The position numbers and the translations under genes are program-made. This document shows, one piece after another, positions 1-9,494 of a DNA stretch of 24,656 nucleotides (position 1 is its first letter; the number at the start of each line of letters is the position of its first letter). Location: the NCBI GenBank assembly GCA_001598975.1, contig BBXU01002726.1:1-24656 (forward strand), given 5' to 3'. The DNA comes from Parachlorella kessleri. Taxonomy: Eukaryota > Chlorophyta > Trebouxiophyceae > Chlorellales > Chlorellaceae. Below the pieces are notes generated by a model that searched no databases, was not told the DNA's origin, and saw nothing but the letters and a program-made list of their open reading frames with translations.

Positions 1-2170
1 GAAACACCATGTTCCTTGTGTTCCGCCTCACTTGGTCGGACGCCCACCACGTCGGTTGCTGCTAGGAAGTGGCAGGCGCAAGGACAGACAGTAGAGCCTC
101 GTTTAAGGGATGCATCCGGGCTCACTGGGGCGCCATAGGTACGACTGCCGTGCCTAAGCAAAAAAGTTCTACCTGCCGGGCTTCCCAACAGCTAGTGTAT
201 TCCCGGGGCCCCTTGTGCAGGTACCGTTAGCGGGGGTGTATTGTGATGGCGAGATTGGCCCTGCTCCCCTCCAAGGCCAGCAGAGTGGGGTGTGCTGGGC
301 TGCCGGTGGTGGCAGGAGCAGTGGTGGCGGCCTACCCTCTCAGGCTGCTGATGGCGGGACCAAGAGCAGGCTTCAAGGCTTCACGACAATAGTCTCGGTG
401 ATGGGGAGCTAAGAGGTGCCTCTGTTGAGTGCAAGGGGAGCTGGGTGTGTGTGATATAGAAGCAGAAAGAGATGGGGCCCAGAGTGCAAGGAGAGTGGGG
501 TGTCGACATTGCAACCTACTTTTCTTCATCATGCGGACATAGTGGCGTCTGTAGAGAGGACCCAGTGGGCTGACAGGACGGCATCTAAGGATGCTCTGGT
601 TGCCGATGGAATGCCTAGGCTGTGCTCGTTAGCAGCTAGTGCTGTCTTTTGCATTGGCAGCGCATTTATGGCTCAGGAGGGAGGCTGGTCCAGCCTGGTT
701 GAGAGAGCTGTACATGTAGTGTGCTCAGTAATGAATGGCTCAATGCCTGGCTGGTTGCTGCCATTCGCTGCAATCAGTGCGCAGGGCCTTCCGGTGAATG
801 GATGCAGTTTCAGTACCAAAGCAGCAAGTCTCTCTTCTGAGCTGACAACAGATGCCAGTGTAGTGTATGCTCTGAGAGCAGTGCTTGTTGGGTCTCGCCT
901 GCAATTTCCAACCCCAGGACCAGTTAGGGGAGGATCATCAATTAATAGATCACTAGGGTGATGTCGGAGTGTGCCTACTAGTTTGTCTTTGGTAGGGTGG
1001 CATATGCCTCTATATAGAGGTCCTCAGTAATGACAGCAGGCAGTGCAAACAGAGGCGTGGATGGGGATTTTGACAGGGCTGATAGCACCCCTGCTGTGGG
1101 GCATAGGTTTCGTTGAGGCACATAGGCCCCACGGAGCTGGAGTGCCGAACAGTCGATTGTCAACTCCTTTTTTACCCTCCCTGTGTGCACTTGCTGCTGC
1201 CAGCAGCAAGTGACATATCCCCAGGCTGGGGATATGTCACTCTCAGCTATGGACCTGCCTACACCAGCGAAGCACATGACGGTGTAAATGTTCAGGCAAT
1301 TGCTCCCGGAAGGCTCGTCACTGTGCATGGCAATGATGGCTTGATGTGCTTCCACTTCTAGCATGCTAATAAGCACCAAACCGTTGCCGCTCTTAGCTAG
1401 GCAGCATGTGCTCGATGCATGCGAAACATCAGATTTCACAAGCGTACTGAACAGTCACACATGCCAACGCCAGCAGCACAACGCCGGTGCATAATAATCA
1501 AACCACCCTAAGGACAATTGCTGCCTGCATGCAGGCACAGGCGAAGATGTGCCCTGTGTGAGCCCAACACAAACGAATACAGCATACCAGTGCGAGGCTC
1601 CCCAAACGCATGCATACAGCAACCGAACAACCCTGCTAGCCAAATCGACAGCTCTATCGAAGCTGCCAGCCAGGGCAACTCTGCACAGGTCAAGATGTCA
1701 GTGATGCGGGCAGCTCGCACCCCCTGCTGGGCAAGTTCAGTTCAAACAAGATACACTACATCAAATGAGAGCCAGATGACACCTAAACACAAATGAGAAG
1801 ACGACAATGCAAAGCATTGCAGGGGGTACTGCCCCAGACAGATAGCCTAAACCATACGCCATCCCTGCTCGACTGCTTTTGGCAGTTAGCGAGACACACT
1901 GCACGGCCCCGCTGCAGCTGAGAGAGGCGCTTGGGTGCAGTCACAAATCACGATGCACGGCCCAACAAGCGCAATGCTTGGCCGAGGAATAGCCGGGAGC
2001 ACTTGTGCAGGCGCAGCTGCCCAGTGGGATGTCTGGCAATACTGACATATTCATTCTAGGAATGTGTTTCTTGAGGGACCCCGGTTGGGAGCATGCTGCA
2101 AGGAGAACCCAACCTGTCCTACTGCAGAGAAGCCGCACATGTTTGGTGACGCAGCATGGTGGCGCGGCAA
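1..2170. other. Unassigned region left of the minus-strand gene
   Basis: No gene could be supported here. Base composition is visibly less GC-rich than the APC1 region. Bases 1-135 are open in frame 1 for about 45 codons, with a CxxC pair near the start, and could be the end of a feature outside the window, but nothing recognisable is encoded. A 153-codon open frame at 500-961 starts with GTG and resembles no family I know. The lower part, just below 2171, is presumably the 3' UTR and downstream flank of the minus-strand gene. No TGTAA polyadenylation signal (the green-algal type) was found on the minus strand close after its stop. The one clear structure is the palindrome pair at 1188-1241. 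Confidence 0.5.
1188..1241. repeat. Two overlapping near-perfect palindromes
   Basis: The first palindrome, 1188-1212, has 12-nt arms (CACTTGCTGCTG and its complement) around a single C. The second, 1209-1241, has 16-nt arms (AGTGACATATCCCCAG and its complement) around a single G. They share 1209-1212, so the two hairpins compete for the same bases. Because of the symmetry both strands encode nearly the same peptide here (SDISPGWGYVT on plus, SDISPAWGYVT on minus). It could be a cruciform, a foldback-element remnant, or the hairpin of a non-coding RNA. Confidence 0.85.
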
Positions 2171-3332
2171 CTACATGGGAGCGTCCGAGCTGCTCGCACT
2201 TGCTGGTCGCCTGACCACCAGCCCCGGGTGGGCGGGCAGGAACCTGCCGCGGTCTTGTAGGTAGAACTGGCCTAGCAACGGGTTGGCACCTGACACTTTC
2301 AGCTCCACCCCCTGAAGAAAGACAGGGATCACAAACACTGAGAGGCTTACAAAGGTAGTGGGAGCTGTCGCTCCTACTTCTTCTGGAAATAAACACTGCT
2401 AGGTTCTGGTCCATGCACAAGAAATGTCAACAGATGCCAACAAATACCAGCATATAGCGCAAGGGTGCAACCGTTCCTCAGGGCTACACACAGCTCAAGG
2501 TTCAGGGACAGCATTTCAACCCAGCCGACCTACACAGCCATGCTGAAGACCAGCTCCCAAATTCCAACAGTGGATAGCTCTCAACATCTGCTCTCCCAGC
2601 CCATTACGCCCTTCCAAGCTCGCTGGGCAGCCACAGCACAACATACTGCATCCAGGCCTATTCGTACAGCACAGCTCTCATTTCCTGTTTGCACTACCAC
2701 CCATACTCATACCCTGCACTTCAAGCTCAGCAGGCTACCGTACCTCAAGATCTCACCATAGCAGCACGGGTTCTCGACTTTTTGACCCTTGGCTGCTGCA
2801 CTTGGTAGAACGGCGAGTCCTCCTTCAAACAAACCACTGTCGTGTTCCAAGATGGCTGCGGATCGAGGTCATAATTCTCATCTGCAGGCAGGCTAGCAAA
2901 GTTTGCACCATTGCCGTATGATGCAAGAGCCCTCAACATTTGGAGATGGTAAGCACACAGGTGACTCTCTCAACTCAAAAGTGGCTGTTCAGGAACCAAA
3001 ATATTACAAAACTAAAACCTTGCCTAGGTTCCCAATCCCTTTCCTAGGTTCTTGTCCACATCTCGACTAAGACACTCCTCTGGCAACACCCACAGAGTGG
3101 CCACCCTTACCCCCAGGGAATTAACCCTACCTCCAGACTCCTGCCGCTGACTACTATTGCCATCCCGGCTGTCCATGCTGCAGTTGGGCGGGGCCAAGTC
3201 CAATATAAGCTTCTCCTCAAGAGCTGCTGCTGGGGGTGTAGCTAAGGCCGGCTTGCTCCTAGGGGTGACTGGCGCCATGTTAAGGCAAGTGCCGCAGCCG
3301 AACACATTTGCAACCCTGGCCAGCGCCTCCAT
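2171..3332 (-). CDS. Unrecognised 155-residue protein, three exons
   Basis: The exons are 3332-3131, 2881-2757 and 2311-2171. Splices are GGAG|GTAGGG to CTGCAG|AT and ATG|GTGAGA to TTCAG|GGG. Phases agree (1 then 0), giving 468 nt including a TAG stop. The start ATG at 3332 opens MEALARVANVFG. The product has an N-terminal low-complexity stretch, an acidic patch (DENYDLD), a basic cluster (RVKKSRTR, possibly a nuclear signal) and a conserved-looking C-terminal section (VELKVSGANPLLGQFYLQD). No catalytic motif, signal peptide or membrane segment is visible, and I do not recognise the family. It diverges from APC1 across a 0.4-kb gap. A further exon could hide in the 445-nt second intron. The consistent phases and protein-like final exon argue that it is real. 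Confidence 0.6.
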
Positions 3333-3746
3333 GCTGGCTGCCAAGGATCCGCGCAGCCTATGTGCTTTTAAGCGCTCCGAACACCCAGAAGGAGGCGCGA
3401 GGGCCCACTGAAACCTAAGCTTATCGCTACGCAGAGATGTCAGCGACGCCGCAGATCAGCAGGTCGACGATAACAGCCTAACAGCAAAGGATGAGCGAAA
3501 GGTGTGGGAGATCGGCAATTGCACAAGTGGTAAATGGCTTTTTTCCGAAGCTGGAAACGGCGGAGAAACCGCCCAAGGGATCTTTGGCGCGCCGGGCACG
3601 GCATGCCTGCTCTGCTGGCCGAACTCAACATGGGTACCTAGTGCCATGGATGCCACGAATGCCATCGACCCTTCGAACATGGGGGTGTGCATGACGTAGT
3701 GATAATAGCACTAATGGGTGCTCGTTCGGCAGACTGATCACATCCC
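3333..3746. promoter_or_regulatory. Shared intergenic region between divergent genes
   Basis: This 414-base gap lies between the start codons of the minus-strand gene (3332) and APC1 (3747, tentative), so it should hold both promoters and 5' UTRs. A TATA-like CTTAAAAG reads on the minus strand about 35-40 bases before the ATG at 3332. An extra 5' exon of APC1 may also lie here, since an acceptor-like TTCGGCAG precedes 3731. No other motif was identified. Confidence 0.45.
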
Positions 3747-6700
3747 ATGGTGGTCGCAGCTCCTGTCTTGTGTGATGGTACGGGGCAAGGACATGATGGC
3801 AGCCAGCTAGCCGAGGTATGGACGGCATCTGGAGGCGCGGGTGGCTATGGCGAGGAGACCTTGGTGGTGAAACCTGGGAGTGTGTGTTGGCTGGCCGGCG
3901 GCCTGCTGCGCAAGCAGTACACCACCAGCCCAGTGCTCAAGGTAGGTGGCCACTAGTGTGCTCTCTCAGTACCCTATGTAGGCAAGCGTTCCCTGCAGTG
4001 TCCAGTAAGCAGGGATGCCGGTCAGTTGGAAAGCCTCCGCCCGCCGCCTGCCCACAACCCGACCTGCTTCCCTTCCCTGCAGGCCGCCTGGGCTTACTTC
4101 CAAAACACGGGGTCGGACAGAATATTTTGCCTGCTCCAAGACGCTGCAGTTACAATATACACCCAGGATGGGGACTCCCACATTGTGCCTCTGCCTGGCC
4201 GCTTCACCGGGCTGTGGCCGCTGCCACAGGGCGTCCTGCTTACGGTCAGTGCAGGCCCTTTTGGCAGTCGGGAATCCTCCGGCTGGAGGTGTATGGACTC
4301 TTACCACTGTTGCCGGTCCTTTTGTACCAGTAGTCTATTGGCTGTACACTGATACAAAGTGCACCCTTTGCTTGCTTGTGATCATGGGCATTCCCTGCTG
4401 ACCCTTCACAGTGACCATGGCCTGTGCCTGCTGGCCAGACAAGTTGGCCGTGCAGCAGGCTGGTCAGCTTTGAGCAACTAAGTCTCTAGCCCAGAAACTG
4501 TAAATGCGCCTTGTCAAACATTCCTTGCCACCATATAGTTGACATGGGAGGCACCCGCCGCCCTTGTGCTTGGCTGTCGGCCTTGCTTGGGCGTGTCTAC
4601 CTCCAAGCAAGCGGTGACTGAAGCTGCCTGCCTGTGCCACTGGCTGGCTGCAGGGCTGCAAAGGGCAGGGCCCCTGTATCCTGGTGCACCCGCTGGAGAA
4701 TATCCAGCAGATCAGCGCTGGGCCGGGGTCGCGTGGCGGCGGCGGGTGGGGAGATGGAGAGGAGGTGGTGTGGTCGAGCCTGGAGGTCCCCTTCCTAGTC
4801 ACCTACAACCGGGTGGGTGGCTGGGGACAGTGGGTGGGCGGGTGCTGGCAGCGCAGGTGCAGTGCGCCTGTCTAGTCCCTAATGCGGTTGCTGGAGCTGA
4901 CACGAGTCCCGCAGAGTTTATGGCGGCTGGGCGTGTCGGTCCTGGAAGACAGTGTGTGTGACTTAGCGCAGCGGGGCCAGGGTTCATGTGCTGGCTTGAC
5001 CTACCTAGCCCACGTGATCCGCCACGTTCCATCGTTGCCTTGTGGCATGGGACATTGTCCTCATGATGGCCATCTTGCTCGATAGTGGTGTAGCGAAATA
5101 ATGCATTGGCACCCAACTGGTAGCTGGGGCTGCTTCATTCCGATGCAGAGCTACCGAAGAACCGCTGTCTGGAGCGTGAGCACGCAGCCAGCCCAGGGCT
5201 TTGTGGCAGTGACCCCCATGCAGTGGCCAGGGACGCCAAAGACTCCAGTCACACAGGTGCCCTTGCAGAGCCTTGTTGATCCTTGGCATTCCTCTGACGC
5301 ATCTTCAAACAGTTCAGCAGAGCGTTGCCTGTGATACCCGGCAGCCTTGACTATCAAGCACCCGTGTGCACCTGTGTGAAGGAACATTATTTAACCCTAG
5401 CTGTCCAGTGCCACATGCTACAAAATTTTTGACTGGGTGCTAGACCATCCTCAATAGAGTGGGTATCGGTTGGTCTATAGTGCCTGCAGGCACATCCTGC
5501 CCTGCACACCCCGGCATCCCGAAGTGGGGTGCCCGGGTCGGCTACTGGCGGACAGAAAAAGTAAGTCTCCCTGCCCTTGTGCTCTGGCTTCTTTCTCCTG
5601 CTGAAGAGCCACCGCACAGGACCGCATCATGCTTCCTCCTTGTAGGCTTCTAATGCTTCATGAGACTCCCATGCGGGGTCATCTGCATAGTTATGCACGC
5701 CAAGAAATTTTTAAGGATTATTAGGGATTATGGGAGGTGTTGTTTGCCCAAGGCTGCCCAGGCTAAGCAGGGAACTGGGTTGTGTCTGTAAGGATGCTGT
5801 GAACGTGTTTGCAGCCAGCACGGTTCAGGACCGTCTGCTCCCGTGGCCTGAACCACTAAGAGACGCCTTGCTGCTTCCCTAAAAGCTCCCCAGTTGGTTC
5901 CTGTGCTTGCCCTAACGCATGCAACGTACCTTGGGTTACAAGGTCCACATACTTCTGCATCGCCTCCTCTCTGCTGGTCCCTTTCAATTCCGCCCAGGCA
6001 TCCCACTTTGCGCGCGCCTCAAACTGCACCGCCCAGGGCTGCGAGCCCTTCACATCGCCTTCTGTGGCCTGCTTGTATAGTGAATAGTACTTGAGCTTGA
6101 CATCGTTCGACGTGTTAGGCTTGGGTGGGCCGTTCCTGATCAGCCATGCGGCCTTCTTGAACCTCTTCTCAAGCTCGGTTGCCATTCTCGGCAGGAACGT
6201 ATAGCACTTACTTCTGATACAATCGGGGAAGGAAATGTGGATGAAGAGATGCTCCCAATTAGCTAATGGCGATGTCAGTGGTGACTTATGGACAGAGCTG
6301 GGAGGGTACTGGCTGTTCTTGATTGCTATCATGTCCCTTACTTGCCTGCAGGCCTAGCCTAAGGCTGCCAAACGGTGGGCTATCGCCTTTGGCCTTCCAA
6401 CCTGTCCCCCGCTCAGCTCCCACCCCGGCACCTGCCCTGGCGGCAGGCAGCGGCGGGGATGGGCAGCTCCTGCTGCCCTCTGAGGAAGTTCCTGTCCACT
6501 TCAGCTTGCTTTGGGAGCAGCACATGGGTGGGGAAGGTGGGCACGCTTGCTCGGATTCGGATACAGCAGCGGGTCACTGGTGTTGTTGTTTTAGGTGTCC
6601 ACACATTCACATAACCACATATCCACATTCTGCCAGTCGCAGTCCTTGTACCTACCCATTGCGGCGTGTTTGTTCAGACATATAGCCGGCCTGCTGTGTT

Positions 6701-9494
6701 ACACTGAATCCTATTCAAGCTGCCAAGCTCGAGAGCTGGTGCACCGCTGCACTGCAAGGTGCTGTACTTGATGGCCTGCAGGTGTAAGGCCTGACGAGGC
6801 CCACCTGGCCACCGACGACAACGGCGGGTCGCTGCTGTGCCTGCTGAGCAGAGGGGCCCAGCGGGTGGTGGCTTTGCGCCTGCCACAATCTGTAGCGCAC
6901 AGCAGCCTGGAGGTGAGCTACAGGAGAGAAGCAGCGACCAGCCGGCCTGCCTGCCTGGGTGCTTATTGTTGAGCATGGGGGCGACCTTAAGATGCAATAT
7001 CATAGAAATGTGGTGCGGGGAATGATATCCATCTAGATGTAGCTTGCCTCCCTCGGTGAGCCGCTCTGGACCGAGCCTTGGTGGCACCAGGAGCCAACAC
7101 TACCGTTGCTACCCCCCTGCAGGTTGCCTTCAGCCTGCCGGCCGTGTCTGTTGCAGCTGTGTCTGCCACCTTCAGAGGCAGCCAGCAGCCGCCAGACGGC
7201 CCCAGCCAGCAGCAACCCCCCAAAGACCTCCTTGTGCTGCACCCAGATGGCAGGCTCTGCCTGTACATGGGCCCCCACCAGGTGTGCACCGTCCAAGTGC
7301 CAGCCCCCACCGGCGGCCCTGCTGGGTCGCCCTTAAGCAACGGCAGCCCTGCAAGCCCGCCTGGCATCGGCGCTGCCGGCCCCTATGCCGCGCTGCTGGG
7401 TGGGCTGCCTGAGCGCCAGGACGAGCAGCAAGGGCTCCCCCGCGGGGGGGTCACGGTGAGGGTGTACCGCGGCGAGTCATCCCAGATGTCGGTCATGCGC
7501 AGGCACAGCTCCGCAGGTGGGCTTGTGTAGGCATCCTTTGCCGGGCGGGTGCTGGGGCGCTGGCGTGTGTGCTGCTGGGCAGGGGAGGAGCCAAGGCGGC
7601 AGGGGGTGGTCACAGTCTACCCTTTAGAATCGACTGCCCGTGTAGCAACACGAGTGCATGCGGGCGGTGCAGCCTGTCCTTGCCCCTGTATGTTACCTTA
7701 CACCCTCCCAACGTATGCATCCCAACTACTACACCCTAGCACCCTGCCAAGGGGCGAGGTGCAATGCACTGTAAGTCTCTACGCACTATGCAATTGAGGA
7801 GATGGCCTCCTACGTTTTGCACAACATGGCTGGCCCCTCCCCCCCCCATTGTGTCCAGGTGGCGAGGTGCACTATGAGGGGATCTACCTGGGCAGCGACT
7901 CAGATGAGGAGATGGCCACCATGTCCCCCTCGCCACCCCCCGCCTCCGCCCCTCCGGAGCGCTCGCCCCCCGGGGACCCCCCCCTGCCCGACGTGCGCTC
8001 GCTGGCGGAGGCGCTGAGGGAGCCCCTGGAGCCCCTGGCGCTCAAGGTCCGTCGCTCGGTGGGGTGGCTGGGGTGGGGTGGGGTGGCTGCTGAACCTTGT
8101 GCAAGGGATTCTGTGGAAGGCACTGAGGGACCCACCCTCTGCAGCCAGTGGCAGTCAGGAGGTGTCAGGCGTGTCGGCTGGGTCGGCCGTGCTTATCAGC
8201 AGCCTGGAACTGCCTAGGCGGTACTCTCAAAGGCGTACTTGCTGCGACTAGTATGAAGCTGCTAGAGGCCTTACTGGCTCAGCAGGGGCCCTGAATCTGT
8301 AGCCCAGCCACCAGGCGGTGTACACCTTGGTTCGGCCAAGCTGGCCGCTGCCTCGCCACCGCCTGGTCTGCTGGCTGGGCTACAGGGTCAAGCTTCATTC
8401 TGAGGCAGCCTACTGCAACTCCAATAGCTCATGCTAACCCCAGGGCAACTACAGCTACAGGGATAGCCGGCCATGTTCCGTGTAGGCTTCTCAGTATGAC
8501 AACTGCATGTAGTCATCATAGCCCTGCATGTGCAGAAGATCCTGCCCTGCTGGACCTTCGTGATAGGAAAAGCCATGCCGACTTTGGGTCCAGTCTTTTG
8601 TTGAGCGCGAGGGCATGCTTCCCTTGTGGTTACCACTGACGGGGCTAAGGTCGTCCGTTGTCATGCCGGGCAAGTTTCCAGTCGATTTGGGATTGCCTGC
8701 TGTTCTGGAACGTGTGCCTGCATGCATGCATGCGTGCATACGTGCGAGTGTGTGTGGGAGTCGAGCCACCTGTGTGCTGCTGGTAACTAACTCCGTTCGC
8801 ACATGCTTCCGGCCCGGGAGTTGCTGAACCTGCCTTCAAAGCTGCATGTGCTGTGCTTCGTAAGTGTAAGGCCACGCATCTTGCCAGCCGCTATGCGTAG
8901 GCCCTGGGAAGAAGCAGCATGGCCCACTTTGTCAACCTGCACTGCACCTGCAGGACGCCGCAGGCAACCGGGTCACGGTGGTAGGCCGCGATGGCGGCAG
9001 CCTGCGAGTGAGCCTACCCTTCCATCCAGCATCGCAGCTGGCTTCCTCGGTGCTTGACGGCCTGCGCTCACTGCTGGCCCCAGAGCTCTGGTGGAGGCTC
9101 TACGGCCGCTGGCTGGAGGCTTGCGGTGAGACGTTGTAATTAAAGCGATCTCCGTGTCCGCGTTTCGGCTGCCAGGCCCTGGTGTGCAGGTTGCGGCGGT
9201 GTAGATGATGAGAGGGCTCGGCAATCTGGGTGCAGGACCAGCAATCTTTTGATTGCACCGCCACCGTCTGCTTTGCCCTCGCCTGCTGCTCCACCCCTCT
9301 CGCCAGCACCAGTACAGCTGCTCCCTGTCTTTGAATGCCACGACCTTCCTTGGTGCCCGTGCGCCTGGGTGCAGGCGGGTGCTGCGGCGGGGATGGCGGG
9401 CGGGAGTGGCAGGCGCTGAGCCGTGTCGTGCTACAGTGGGCCCGCGATCCAGCAACCCTCCAGCAACAGCCACCACCACCACACGTCACAACAG
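3747..9494 (+). CDS. APC1: APC1 exons 1-11: N-terminal beta-propeller half
   Basis: These exons encode about residues 1-598, matching the APC1 WD40-like propeller. Recognisable stretches are the EETLVVKPGSVCWLAGG strand (exon 1), ILVHPLENIQQI (exon 3), LATDDNGGSLLCLL (exon 7), LLVLHPDGRLCLYMG (exon 8) and RVTVVGRDGGSLRVSLP (exon 10), all aligning in order with the human protein. The ATG at 3747 follows an in-frame TGA at 3735. Plant and animal proteins carry an extra N-terminal segment before this point, so a short upstream exon may be missing. Exons 4 (27 nt) and 5 (62 nt) are inferred from splice signals and phase. Exons 5, 6 and 8 are Ser/Pro/Ala-rich loops. Confidence 0.85.

Noticed and set aside
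500..961. 153-codon open frame on the plus strand in the left flank
   Set aside because: It begins with GTG, resembles no family I know, has no splice partners, and a frame this long can arise by chance in GC-rich DNA.
978..1439. 153-codon open frame on the minus strand across the palindromes
   Set aside because: Its apparent similarity to the plus-strand reading comes only from the palindrome; no protein-like features elsewhere.
5728..6006. Minus-strand frame reading on from the ACBP region as a separate protein
   Set aside because: It starts in a different frame over the ACBP exon and continues into its intron; the ACBP frame is fixed by the family motifs.
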